64,000 nt of DNA, from the NCBI GenBank assembly GCA_965217135.1, contig OZ244249.1:2046001-2110000 (forward strand), in the 5' to 3' direction. The notes under the pieces are model-generated. The model was given only the letters and a program-made list of their open reading frames with translations, was not told where the DNA came from and ran no database searches. The translations under genes were made by a program, and so were the position numbers. Origin of the DNA: HXMU1420-2 sp017643305. Its GTDB lineage: Bacteria; Pseudomonadota; Alphaproteobacteria; Rhodobacterales; Rhodobacteraceae. Positions within the stretch are counted from its first letter, which is position 1. Every line of letters begins with the position of its first letter. Below, in pieces: positions 8,870-17,679 of this stretch.

Positions 8870-9808
8870 TTAGTCCAGCACAATCTTGGGAAAGTAGAAT
8901 GAAACAGTCCAATTGGGCTGGTCCACGATTTCACTAATCCGAAGATCCCCGCACACCGAACACAGCATATACGCTTCGACATCTGTCATATGGGTTGTCG
9001 CGCACAGCCAATCAATCATGCCTGAAACGGCGTCGCGTGCGCATTGCATGAGATCCGTTCCGATCCCGGTTGTCGCTTTGTACCCCGATGCATCCAGGTG
9101 ACGGGTCACCGGGCCATTTGTCTCGAACCGGGGAAAGGGCAAGCGAGCGTCCTTGAGCAGGTCGACCTTGATCGAAACTGTCATTGGGCTTTCGATGGCG
9201 GTTCCGCAGATTTCGCCGTCACCTTGTGCAGCGTGCGTGTCGCCCAAAGACAGCAAACCGCCTGTCACCTCGACGGGCAGATAGAGCGTGGTGCCCACCG
9301 CGTTGTCTCTGACGTCCATGTTTCCACCAACCCTGCGCGGTGGAACGATAGAATGCGTGCCGGGCTGGGCCGGGGCCAAACCCACGGTCCCTGCGAACGG
9401 TTTCAGGGGAACCTTACCGCCCGGTCCGTAGAGCGCAGGCGCCATCGCGTTTGCATCATACATCCAGATGTGGAGCGCGGGATCACGGAACTGATCCGAC
9501 AACAAGCCAAATCCGGGAATGTTCGCTGTCCATCCCCAACCAGACGGTTTGAAATCGAGAAAGGTTATCGCCAAAGCATCGCCCGGTTCGGCGCCTTCGA
9601 CAAAGATTGGTCCGGTCACGGGATTGATCTTGTCAAAAGACAGATTTTCCAGATCAAGCAGAGACGCTCCAGGCCCGAGTTGGCCACCAGAGCTATCGAC
9701 GGTTTCGATTTCAACGGTCTGATTGGGCCGAATGCTCAGCACTGGCTCATTTTGGTTGTTCCAGCCAAAGTGATTGTGATGCTGATGGATGGTGTGATTG
9801 CAACGCAT
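8870..9808 (-). CDS. Acetamidase/formamidase (FmdA/AmdA family), paralogue 1
   Basis: A 312-residue enzyme of the zinc-dependent acetamidase/formamidase family, which hydrolyses formamide or short aliphatic amides to the acid and ammonia. Family landmarks are the opening HNHFGW, the GPIFVEGAEPGDAL loop, GGNMDVRD and the LGDTHAAQGDGEICGTAIE segment with the metal-binding His/Glu/Asp residues. It is divergent from an amidase-signature enzyme at 10040 and has a second paralogue at 11482, so it belongs to an amide-degradation neighbourhood. The substrate (formamide, acetamide or other) is not determined by the sequence. Start ATG at 9808. Confidence 0.88.
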   Translation of the reverse strand: MRCNHTIHQHHNHFGWNNQNEPVLSIRPNQTVEIETVDSSGGQLGPGASLLDLENLSFDKINPVTGPIFVEGAEPGDALAITFLDFKPSGWGWTANIPGFGLLSDQFRDPALHIWMYDANAMAPALYGPGGKVPLKPFAGTVGLAPAQPGTHSIVPPRRVGGNMDVRDNAVGTTLYLPVEVTGGLLSLGDTHAAQGDGEICGTAIESPMTVSIKVDLLKDARLPFPRFETNGPVTRHLDASGYKATTGIGTDLMQCARDAVSGMIDWLCATTHMTDVEAYMLCSVCGDLRISEIVDQPNWTVSFYFPKIVLD

Positions 9809-9856
9809 GATGCCAACGCTCCAGACTGTTGATTAATACGACCATCCATGATCGCG

Positions 9857-9870
9857 CTTGGCAAGCCAAG
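9857..9870. promoter_or_regulatory. Palindrome in the divergent amide-gene promoter region
   Basis: CTTGGC-AA-GCCAAG, a dyad with 6-base arms, in the 231-bp space between the divergent formamidase (start 9808) and amidase (start 10040). The position fits an operator for a shared regulator, but no regulator gene is adjacent and the binding protein is unknown. Confidence 0.3.
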
Positions 9871-10039
9871 GGTGGCCGGCCGTGGTTTATTGGAGTTTCT
9901 GACCTTCTCAACTGATTGCCTACCGAACTGGCAATTCGCACCGGCGACGCTGCTAACAGGCACGGATTGGCATAGTCGAATTGGACAAAATGACGCTTAT
10001 GGCGGAAACTGCGGAGATACATGCAGTTGAGAGAAGCCA

Positions 10040-11443
10040 ATGGATACGCGCCCCGTTCACTTTCGCAGCATTTGTGAAACATCGCGCGCTCTGCGACGCG
10101 GAGAGATATCAGCACGTGCACTGACCGAGGCGATGTTCGCTCGGATCAAGGTCCTTGATCCCGAATACAATTCCTACGCGCATCTTTGTGAGAAAAGGGC
10201 GCTGGCGCAAGCCGATGCGGCTGACGCTGCATTTCGCTCGGGCCGTTTGTTGGGCCCGCTCCAGGGTGTGCCTATCGCAATTAAGGATTTGTGCCGCACC
10301 ACCTACGCACCGACAACGGCAGGAATGGCGATCAATGCCGGACTGATGTCGGACACCAACGCCACCGTCGTCGACAGGCTTGAAGCTGCGGGCGCTGTGA
10401 TCCTCGGAAAACTAACGATGACCGAGGGGGCTTATACTGGCCACCATCCCAACGTGGCGGTGCCACGGAACCCTCTCAGTGCCGAACACTGGGTTGGGAC
10501 GTCTTCTTCCGGTTCTGGCGTTGCCACAGCGGCAGGTTTCTGTTTTGCTTGCCTCGGCAGTGATACAGGTGGGTCCATACGATATCCCAGCGCAACATGT
10601 GGGCTCAGCGGGCTGAAACCTACCTATGGGCGGGTCAGCAGGTATGGCGTGTTTGATCTCGCCCCCTCTCTTGATCACGTGGGGCCCATGACCCGCAGTG
10701 CCGCGGACTGTGCGGCCATGCTGCAAGCCATTGCCGGTTATGATCCGCAGGATCCAACATCGCTGGATGCGCCAGTGCCGGATTACATGTCTGGTCTTGG
10801 AAGAGGCGTTCGTGACATGCGCATCGGGATTGACCGTGCGTATGCCTTTGATGGGGTCGATGCCAGTGTCGCGCAGGCATTGGAAAACGCGATTGATCAG
10901 TTTGAACGCCTAGGTGCGCGCATCGTTGAGATTACGATGCCTTCTTATGAAGAACTGGTTGCCGCATGGGTTATGATGTGCGCGGCCGAAACTGCGCTGG
11001 TTCACCATGAGACTTATCCTTCGCGTGCCAGCGCATATGGTCCGGATCTGAGCAATCTGATTGAGCAGGGCTTGGCGACCTCAGGGGTGGACGTAGCGCG
11101 GGGGCATATCCTGAGGATTGAATTCTCGCAGGCTCTGGAGACCTTGTTCGGAGGGATAGATTGTATGCTGTGCCCGACAATGCCGTCGCCCACGCCGACA
11201 CTTGTGCAGATGGCTGACTATGGCGCAGATCCAGACGTTCTGAATGCGATCCTGCGCTATACCGTTCCCTTCGACTTTTCGGGCAGTCCCGCGCTAACCT
11301 TGCCCAACGGGATTGACGCGCTGGATATGCCAACCAGCATGCAAATCATCGGTCCTGCTCTTTCTGAGCCAATGATTTTGCGAGCTGGGGCGGCCTATCA
11401 GGACGCGACGGATTGGCATTGCCGCCACCCAGATTTGGGCTGA
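10040..11443 (+). CDS. Amidase-signature family amidase (GatA-like)
   Basis: A 467-residue serine amidase of the amidase-signature family. The catalytic set is visible: Lys82 in PIAIKDL, the Ser cluster at residues 155-159 (GTSSSGSG) with the cis-Ser, and nucleophile Ser179 in DTGGSIRYPS. It hydrolyses C-N amide bonds. Although GatA-like in sequence it is not beside gatB or gatC and is shorter than many GatA proteins, so a catabolic amidase or hydrolase is more likely than tRNA transamidation. It starts an apparent plus-strand operon with a second FmdA-type formamidase and an SDR (gaps of 38 and 20 bases), divergent from the first formamidase. Start ATG at 10040, with GAGAAG ahead. Confidence 0.87.
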   Translation: MDTRPVHFRSICETSRALRRGEISARALTEAMFARIKVLDPEYNSYAHLCEKRALAQADAADAAFRSGRLLGPLQGVPIAIKDLCRTTYAPTTAGMAINAGLMSDTNATVVDRLEAAGAVILGKLTMTEGAYTGHHPNVAVPRNPLSAEHWVGTSSSGSGVATAAGFCFACLGSDTGGSIRYPSATCGLSGLKPTYGRVSRYGVFDLAPSLDHVGPMTRSAADCAAMLQAIAGYDPQDPTSLDAPVPDYMSGLGRGVRDMRIGIDRAYAFDGVDASVAQALENAIDQFERLGARIVEITMPSYEELVAAWVMMCAAETALVHHETYPSRASAYGPDLSNLIEQGLATSGVDVARGHILRIEFSQALETLFGGIDCMLCPTMPSPTPTLVQMADYGADPDVLNAILRYTVPFDFSGSPALTLPNGIDALDMPTSMQIIGPALSEPMILRAGAAYQDATDWHCRHPDLG

Positions 11444-11481
11444 TTTGAAGGTGGCAGAATGAAACGAAACAGGAGTGGGAA

Positions 11482-12468
11482 ATGAGCTGGATCGAAACCT
11501 CTTTCATGGGTCGAAACGGTGCATCAGGCGGAGCCGATGGCACAAAGCACAGGCTGAGCGAAGAAGCGCAAGGTGAGTTTCATTACGTCTATGGGCCTTA
11601 TGCGAAACCCGTGATGCGGATCACCCCCGGGGATACTGTCGAAGTCGAGACGCTTGATGCCTTTGGTGGCGCAATCAAGACCGAGGATGATCTGCCATCT
11701 CAGGTGCTGAACATGCCGTTCGTAAACCCACAAAACGGTCCGATCGCGGTTGAAGGCGCGCAGAAAGGGGATGTTCTGGCGGTGCATATCCTGGATTTGC
11801 TGCCACGCGGTCCGCAACCGGCAGGTACCACGGCGCTGATCCCAAGTTTTGGTGCGCTTGTCGCCGATGGTTTACAGATGCTGAACCAGCCGTTCCCTGA
11901 AAAGGTAAAGAAGATGGAAGTCACGCCAGAAGGCGGCGTGAAATTCTCTGACCGGGTGACACTGCCTTACGAGCCATTTGTTGGAACAATGGGCGTAAGC
12001 CCCGAGATTGAGGCAGTCAGTTCGCTGCAGCCTGATTATTGGGGCGGGAACATGGATTGTCCCGATGTCGCGCCAGGTACCGTTATGTATTTCCCGGTAC
12101 AGCGGGAAGAGGCGCATTTCTTCATTGGTGACTGCCACGGTCGGCAAGGTGATGGAGAGTTGTGCGGCGTTGCCGTGGAAATACCTGCGACCGTTACCGT
12201 TCGGATTGATGTGATCAAAGGATGGTCGATCCCGGGCGTTCGTCTTGAGACCGAGGATTTCATCATGTCTCTGGGCAGTGCCCGTCCAATGGAAGACGCG
12301 GCGCGCATGGCCTACAGGGATCTGGTGGCTTGGATGATCGAAGACTTTGGGTTCGAGGAATCCGAAGCCTATTTTCTGGCAACGCAGGCCGGGCGTATGA
12401 GAGTTGGGAACATGGTCGACCCGAAATACACGCTCGGCGCATCAATGAAAAAATCTTACCTCGCATAA
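11482..12468 (+). CDS. Acetamidase/formamidase (FmdA/AmdA family), paralogue 2
   Basis: A 328-residue relative of the gene at 8870, zinc-dependent acetamidase/formamidase family. The landmarks repeat: HYVYGPYAKPVMRITPGDTVEVET at the N-terminus, GPIAVEGAQKGDVLAVHI, YWGGNMDCPDV and FFIGDCHGRQGDGELCGVAVE. Two diverged paralogues of the same enzyme class within 4 kb suggest either different amide substrates or acquisition on separate occasions. The ATG at 11482 is preceded by AGGAGTGGGAA, a good ribosome-binding site. It lies between the amidase and the SDR in one operon. Confidence 0.88.
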   Translation: MSWIETSFMGRNGASGGADGTKHRLSEEAQGEFHYVYGPYAKPVMRITPGDTVEVETLDAFGGAIKTEDDLPSQVLNMPFVNPQNGPIAVEGAQKGDVLAVHILDLLPRGPQPAGTTALIPSFGALVADGLQMLNQPFPEKVKKMEVTPEGGVKFSDRVTLPYEPFVGTMGVSPEIEAVSSLQPDYWGGNMDCPDVAPGTVMYFPVQREEAHFFIGDCHGRQGDGELCGVAVEIPATVTVRIDVIKGWSIPGVRLETEDFIMSLGSARPMEDAARMAYRDLVAWMIEDFGFEESEAYFLATQAGRMRVGNMVDPKYTLGASMKKSYLA

Positions 12469-12488
12469 ATCAGGAAGGGAGTGCGCAG

Positions 12489-13250
12489 ATGGATCTTGGA
12501 CTCACAGGCCGAAACGTGCTGATCACAGGCGGCACCAAGGGAATTGGACGCCATTGCGCAGAGATCTTTGCCGAAGAGGGCGCGAATGTCGCCATCTGTG
12601 CGCGAGACAACGCGGGGGTCACCGAAGCGATGGAAGCGCTCAGGGCAAAGGGCGTGACTGCCATTGGTCGGGGCGTAGATGTGTCCGACAAACACGCGCT
12701 GAAGTCCTGGGTGAATGACTCGGCAGCAACGCTCGGCGGGATCGACATTGTTGTCGCGAATGTTTCAGCCCTGGCCGTCGGTGACGATGAAGCAGCATGG
12801 GAAGCGGGGTTTGGCGTCGACATGATGCACTCGGTCCGTCTGGTCAACGCGGCAATGCCGTTTCTGAAAAAATCAGATGCCGCCGCGATTACCCTGATCT
12901 CATCCGTGTCAGGCCGTGAGGTGGATTTCACGGGCCCTGCCTATGGGGCGTTCAAGGCGGCGTTGGTGCACTATGCTCAGGGTCTGGCCATGAAGCTGGC
13001 CGGGATGGGTATTCGGGCCAATACAGTGTCGCCAGGCAATACGTATTTCCCTGGTGGGATTTGGGAAAACATCGAACAGAACAATCCGGAACTTTTTGAG
13101 GGTGCTCTCGCTCTCAACCCGACAGGGCGCATGGGCAAGCCCGAGGAAATCGCCCGTGGCGTTGTTTTCTTGTCCAGCCCGGCATCCAGCTTCACCACCG
13201 GCACCAATCTGGTGATCGACGGCGCGTTGACGAAGGGCGTGCAGCTCTGA
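12489..13250 (+). CDS. Short-chain dehydrogenase/reductase (SDR)
   Basis: A 253-residue classical SDR using NAD(P)(H). The cofactor motif TGGTKGIG is at residues 13-20, and the segment with active-site Tyr and Lys reads AYGAFKAAL rather than the usual YxxSK, with the upstream Ser in LISSVSG. The substrate is unknown; relatives are usually named 3-oxoacyl-ACP reductase. The ATG at 12489 follows GAAGGGAGTG; the longer frame upstream runs into the formamidase gene and is not used. It is the last gene of the amidase-formamidase-SDR operon and ends at the terminator-like hairpin at 13269. Confidence 0.85.
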   Translation: MDLGLTGRNVLITGGTKGIGRHCAEIFAEEGANVAICARDNAGVTEAMEALRAKGVTAIGRGVDVSDKHALKSWVNDSAATLGGIDIVVANVSALAVGDDEAAWEAGFGVDMMHSVRLVNAAMPFLKKSDAAAITLISSVSGREVDFTGPAYGAFKAALVHYAQGLAMKLAGMGIRANTVSPGNTYFPGGIWENIEQNNPELFEGALALNPTGRMGKPEEIARGVVFLSSPASSFTTGTNLVIDGALTKGVQL

Positions 13251-13268
13251 CACGGCTGCATTAATGGG

Positions 13269-13291
13269 GATCTGGCTATCGCGGCCAGATC
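13269..13291 (+). terminator. Terminator hairpin between convergent SDR and ABM genes
   Basis: GATCTGGC (13269-13276) pairs perfectly with GCCAGATC (13284-13291) around a 7-base loop, followed by TCTTTT. It lies 18 bases after the SDR stop and overlaps the last bases of the convergent small gene. Confidence 0.75.
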
Positions 13292-13572
13292 TCTTTTGCC
13301 GTCACGATTGTGACATCGCCTTCCAGCAAATGCCCAGCAGCTGCAAAGAACCCTTTGGACCCCTCGCCATTGTTGTGGCGATCACGGGCGGCCGCATCTG
13401 TGAACCGTTCGTAGGTCGTGAATTTGCAGGGGTCTTCCGGGTCCTGGGCCACGAAGAAGCCGATTGTATCCGGCTCATGCGCAGCGGCGAATTCTCCAAC
13501 CTTGGCCAATTCTGCGGCCACCGTGTCTTGATGACCATCTTGCGCACGAATTATGGCTGTCAGGCTTTCCAT
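13276..13572 (-). CDS. Antibiotic biosynthesis monooxygenase (ABM) domain protein
   Basis: A 98-residue single-domain protein of the ABM/YgiN dimeric ferredoxin-like fold: an N-terminal TAIIRAQDGH strand, a long helix and the central ETIGFF-like strand followed by FTTYERFTDAAARDRHNN. Such proteins range from quinol monooxygenases to non-catalytic stress proteins, so the activity is unknown. It starts 14 bases after the stop of the acyl-CoA ligase and is probably the last gene of the minus-strand transporter/amidase operon. Confidence 0.75.
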   Translation of the reverse strand: MESLTAIIRAQDGHQDTVAAELAKVGEFAAAHEPDTIGFFVAQDPEDPCKFTTYERFTDAAARDRHNNGEGSKGFFAAAGHLLEGDVTIVTAKEIWPR

Positions 13573-13586
13573 TGGTGGTCCTTTCC

Positions 13587-15272
13587 CTAGCTTGCGGATG
13601 GCATGTCTGCTTGCAACATCTCGCGCATGCGGAATTTCTGTGGCTTGCCGGTCGCCGTCAGGGGCATGTCGTCATCGAACCGAATGTGGCGGGGTACCTT
13701 GAAACGCGCCATGCGTTCCCGGCACCATTCCCGCAAACTGTCAGGATCGATCTGCACGCCTTGTCTGGCGATGATCCATGCCGCGACCTCTTCACCAAGT
13801 CGATCATCCGGGATCCCAAAAATTTGCGCCTGGGCAATGTCAGGATGGGTCATAAGCACTGCTTCGACCTCTGCGGGATAGATGTTTTCACCGCCGCGGA
13901 TCAACATGTCGCCTGCGCGCCCGGTGATCTGAGCGTATCCATCAGCGTCTACCGTGCCCAAATCACCAGTGTGCATCCAGCCGTCTTTAAGCACTTCGGC
14001 CGTCCGCTCCGGGTCACCCCAGTAGCCTTTCATCACGAGATATCCGCGTGTCTGCACCTCGCCTTCCTGACCGACCGGGAGAATCTCATTCTCCTTGTTG
14101 ACGATCCGAACTTCGACATGTGGCTGTACACGACCCACGCTGTTCACACGCCGCTCGACCGGATCATCCGGTGCGGTCTGGAAGGAAACCGGACTTGTCT
14201 CGGTCATCCCGTAGGCGATGGTAATTTCATCGCAGTTCATTTGCTTCATGACGCGACGCATCAGTGGCGCGGGGCAGGGGGCGCCAGCCATGATGCCGGT
14301 TCTCATGTTCCGCAGATCAAAGGTATCGAATTCCGGGTGGTCCAGCATGCCCGCGAACATCGTTGGAACGCCATGCACGCCGGTGCAGCCTTCGTCCTGT
14401 AATGCCTTGAGAGTCGCACCAGCGTCAAAACCTTCGCCGGGAAACACCATCTTGACGCCATAGGCCGTCGCCGCAAGAACACCGAGAACCATACCAAAGC
14501 AATGATAGAGAGGCACGGGTATGCAGAGCGTATCGCGTGGCGACAGACGCATTGCGCGGGCCGTGGACACCCCGTTGTTGATCACATTGTAATGGCTGAG
14601 CGTCGCGCCTTTGGGGCTTCCGGTTGTGCCAGAGGTGAACTGGATGTTGATGGCGTCGTGGGGAGACAGACCTGCCGTGATTGCGTCAAGCCGTGCCAGA
14701 TTGGCAGATGACCCTTTTGACAGCACGTCGGAAAACCGCAGCATGCCTGGTTCGTCGTTCTCGCTTAACTGGATCACTCGTCGCAATGCCGGAAGCGCGG
14801 CGCAGTCGAGCCGTCCAGCCGAAGATTGGCCAATTTCGGGGGCCAGCGCACGGATCATTCCAAGATAGTCCGACTCGCGATGTCCTGGTGCAGTGATCAA
14901 TGTGCTCACCCCGGCAGTGCGGAGCGCATAGGCCAGTTCATCCTTTTTGTAAGACGGGTTGATGTTGACCAGGATGGCACCGATGCGGGCAGTCGCAAAC
15001 TGCGTCAGTACCCATTCGGAACGGTTGGGTGCCCAGATGCCCACGCGGTCGCCCTTGTAAACACCCATGGCCAGCAAACCAGCCGCGAGGCCATCGACCT
15101 TTTCTGCCAGTTGATTGTAGCTCCAGCGATGCCCTTGCTCAACGAACACGCAGGCGGGCCGGTCACCGTGACGATTGCATACCTCTTTCAGAAAGGCCGG
15201 GATCGTGGCTTCAATAAGCGGACGGTCCGTGCTGCCTTTCACATGGGATAGATGGTTCAGGGGAAGGGTCAC
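13587..15272 (-). CDS. AMP-forming acyl-CoA synthetase
   Basis: A 561-residue adenylate-forming ligase of the fatty-acyl-CoA synthetase (FadD/ACSF2-like) group. Motifs are intact: FTSGTTGSPKGATLSH (A3), AYGMTETSP (A5), DGWMHTGDLG (A7), ITGRAGDMLIRGGENIYP (A8) and TATGKPQKFRMRE (A10 Lys). It should activate a carboxylate released by the neighbouring amidase half of the fusion gene, an inference from operon position. I chose the GTG at 15272, 19 bases after the fusion gene's stop; the open frame continues upstream inside that gene, but those residues do not look like this family. The start site is not firmly fixed. Confidence 0.82.
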   Translation of the reverse strand: MTLPLNHLSHVKGSTDRPLIEATIPAFLKEVCNRHGDRPACVFVEQGHRWSYNQLAEKVDGLAAGLLAMGVYKGDRVGIWAPNRSEWVLTQFATARIGAILVNINPSYKKDELAYALRTAGVSTLITAPGHRESDYLGMIRALAPEIGQSSAGRLDCAALPALRRVIQLSENDEPGMLRFSDVLSKGSSANLARLDAITAGLSPHDAINIQFTSGTTGSPKGATLSHYNVINNGVSTARAMRLSPRDTLCIPVPLYHCFGMVLGVLAATAYGVKMVFPGEGFDAGATLKALQDEGCTGVHGVPTMFAGMLDHPEFDTFDLRNMRTGIMAGAPCPAPLMRRVMKQMNCDEITIAYGMTETSPVSFQTAPDDPVERRVNSVGRVQPHVEVRIVNKENEILPVGQEGEVQTRGYLVMKGYWGDPERTAEVLKDGWMHTGDLGTVDADGYAQITGRAGDMLIRGGENIYPAEVEAVLMTHPDIAQAQIFGIPDDRLGEEVAAWIIARQGVQIDPDSLREWCRERMARFKVPRHIRFDDDMPLTATGKPQKFRMREMLQADMPSAS

Positions 15273-15291
15273 TTTTGCACGTCCGCATCCA

Positions 15292-17679
15292 TTACATTGC
15301 CCGCCAGTCGCCTGCCTGCTCGAACGCACCTGCGGCGCGATAGATTGTTGCTTCATCATAGCGGCGGCCAATGATCTGCAGCCCGACGGGGAGCCCATCG
15401 CTCATCCCGCAAGGTACGGACATCGCCGGATGGCCTGTAACGTCGAAAGGCGCAGTATTAGTGAGCATTTCGAACGCCCGCTGACACCAGAGTTCGAGCG
15501 AGGAGTCTGCAGGTGGGATCGGCGGCGCCTTCATGGGGGTCGTCGGCGTCAGCAACAGGTCATACGAAGCGAAGACATTGTTGTATTCTTCCTTGAGCTG
15601 TCGGGACAGATTCTGAGCCTTGGAATAGTACCGCCCGCGCGTGTGCTTGAGATGGTACTGCCCGACCAGCATGGAAATCTTGAGCGTATCGCTCAGTTCG
15701 TCCGCACGCGAACGCCAGTTGGAATGGTATTCCAGCAGCGAAGTTGTATGCAGCCCTTCCCAACCGGTCCCCATACCGTTGCCCAGCATCATCTGCTGCG
15801 TCAGCCCCTCCAACGCAATTGGGGTCCAAATGGCAACGCCATGAATATGCCAGGGCACGGAGATTTCATCGACGCTCGCACCCAGTCTTCTTAACGTCTC
15901 CGCTGCGGCTCTGACCTTATCGTTCACGTCGCTTTCCGCGCCCGCCTGTCCGAAGCCTTCCTTGATAACACCGATGCGAAGACCGGATACACCCCGCGAC
16001 ACCGAAGCTGTGTAGCGATCGGTTTTCACGTCGTACTGGCGCGGATCGAGCCCGTCTGCCCCGGCGATCACCTCGAGCATCAGAGCGTTGTCCATCACCG
16101 TCTGCGTCATCGGTCCAGTGTGGTCGATGGTCGTCTCGATCGGCATGATCCCGGAATAGGGCACCAGGCCGTGTGTGGGTTTCATCCCGTAACATCCACA
16201 GAAGGACGCTGGCATCCGGATGGAGCCGCCCTGGTCCCCGCCAATGGCCATATCCACCTCACCCGCGCCCACCAGCGCGCCGGAGCCCGAAGACGACCCG
16301 CCAGCGGAATAGCCGTGCTTATGGGGGTTGTGGACGGGGCCGGTGGCATTGGTGTGTGACCCGCCCGACAGGCAGAAATATTCGCAGTGCGCCTTGCCGG
16401 ATATGGTCGCGCCTGCATCAAGCAGGCGGGTGATGACCGTTGCGTCCAGATCGGGGGTATACCCTTTGAGCGTCGAGGCACCGTTCATCATGGGCACGCC
16501 GGCAACGCAGACATTATCCTTGATCGCGATCGTCTTGCCCATCAACGGACCGCGTGGTGCGCCCTTGATTTCGGTCTTCACGTACCACGCATTCATCGGG
16601 TTTTCTTCTGCCGTAGGACGATAGCCCGAGGTGCGCGGGTACAGAACCGGTGGCAGGTAGTCGGGCAGTGAATCCACGACATCATAGGCGTCGAGTGTAC
16701 CCTGCATCACGTCGAGAAATTCCTGAACCCGCGCATCTGACATATGCATGCCAAGCTCGGCCACAACTTCCTTCATTTGCGCGTGCGTGGGGCGTTGGAC
16801 GGTCATGTAAGACATCCTTTCCGTCAAGGAGGCAGGTGCCGCGTCGATCGGAGCGGCGTGTGTTTGTGATTTTTGGCTAGCCGCTGGGCTGGCTTGATCC
16901 GGCGCGGTTTTGGCGCTTTTACCCGGCAGCTTGGTGTTGTGCGCAGAATGTGCGGCCATGCCGCCTGAGGCTCCGAGGCCGGTAAATTCTTCGATCAGCG
17001 CCGGATTTGATGTTTCGGATCCGGATACCTCGCCAGCGATTGCACCCTTTTGGATCAGCAACACCCGATCTGACAGGGCCGTTATGAAATCGAGGCTCTG
17101 TTCAACGAGGACGATGGAAACGCCGGTTCGTTCATTGAGCGTTTTCAGAAGCTCCACAATCTCGTCAATGATCGATGGCTGGATCCCTTCTGTCGGCTCA
17201 TCAAGCAACACAAGGTCCGGCTCGGCAATCAGGCAGCGCGCCAGCGCAAGCAATTGCTGTTCACCCCCCGACAGGGCACCCCCGTCACGATCAAGCAGCC
17301 GTTCGAGCCTGGGAAAGTCGCGAAGGACTTGGTGTATCGCGTCTTCTTCGTCCATGTGGTGGGCCGCAACGCCCATCCGAAGGTTGTCGCGGACGCTGAG
17401 ATTTGGGAAAATTCCACGGCCCTGCGGAACGTATCCAATCCCAAGCTGGGCCCGGCGCGACGCGCGCAGCGACACGAGATCTTCGCCATCGAAATCCATC
17501 ACCCCCGCGCTCGTGGGCACGATACCCATGATGGTCTTCAACAGGGTGCTTTTTCCCATCCCGTTGTGCCCCAAAACACCAAGAATTTCGCCTTCTTGGA
17601 CTTCGAGGTCGATGCCATGTAGAACAGGAACTTTGCCATAGCCGGCCCGCAGGCCTTTGATGCTGAGGAGAGGGGTCAT
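15292..17679 (-). CDS. Fusion protein: branched-chain/urea-type ABC ATPase plus amidase-signature amidase
   Basis: One uninterrupted 795-residue frame with two complete enzymes. Residues 1-235 are a LivF/UrtE-type ABC ATPase: Walker A GHNGMGKST (37-45), signature LSGGEQ (136-141), Walker B VLLDEPTEG (157-165). Residues about 236-290 are an Ala/Ser/Pro/Lys-rich linker. Residues about 292-795 are an amidase with Lys387 (AIKDN), the Ser cluster at 462-466 and nucleophile Ser486 (DQGGSIRMP). The start overlaps the UrtD-like gene stop (ATGA at 17676-17679). Inside the linker an ATG at 16806 (Met292) follows GGAAAGG at 9-base spacing, so the amidase might also be made alone. An annotation artefact is unlikely because no stop codon separates the halves; a sequencing indel remains possible. 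Confidence 0.85.
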   Translation of the reverse strand: MTPLLSIKGLRAGYGKVPVLHGIDLEVQEGEILGVLGHNGMGKSTLLKTIMGIVPTSAGVMDFDGEDLVSLRASRRAQLGIGYVPQGRGIFPNLSVRDNLRMGVAAHHMDEEDAIHQVLRDFPRLERLLDRDGGALSGGEQQLLALARCLIAEPDLVLLDEPTEGIQPSIIDEIVELLKTLNERTGVSIVLVEQSLDFITALSDRVLLIQKGAIAGEVSGSETSNPALIEEFTGLGASGGMAAHSAHNTKLPGKSAKTAPDQASPAASQKSQTHAAPIDAAPASLTERMSYMTVQRPTHAQMKEVVAELGMHMSDARVQEFLDVMQGTLDAYDVVDSLPDYLPPVLYPRTSGYRPTAEENPMNAWYVKTEIKGAPRGPLMGKTIAIKDNVCVAGVPMMNGASTLKGYTPDLDATVITRLLDAGATISGKAHCEYFCLSGGSHTNATGPVHNPHKHGYSAGGSSSGSGALVGAGEVDMAIGGDQGGSIRMPASFCGCYGMKPTHGLVPYSGIMPIETTIDHTGPMTQTVMDNALMLEVIAGADGLDPRQYDVKTDRYTASVSRGVSGLRIGVIKEGFGQAGAESDVNDKVRAAAETLRRLGASVDEISVPWHIHGVAIWTPIALEGLTQQMMLGNGMGTGWEGLHTTSLLEYHSNWRSRADELSDTLKISMLVGQYHLKHTRGRYYSKAQNLSRQLKEEYNNVFASYDLLLTPTTPMKAPPIPPADSSLELWCQRAFEMLTNTAPFDVTGHPAMSVPCGMSDGLPVGLQIIGRRYDEATIYRAAGAFEQAGDWRAM

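Noticed and set aside
8648..8902. 84-codon plus-strand open frame
   Set aside because: It overlaps the end of the formamidase gene, has no ribosome-binding site or recognisable family, and is not needed to explain the region.
10040..11443. GatA subunit of the tRNA amidotransferase
   Set aside because: No gatB or gatC is adjacent, and the gene is flanked by formamidases and an SDR, so a catabolic amidase fits better.
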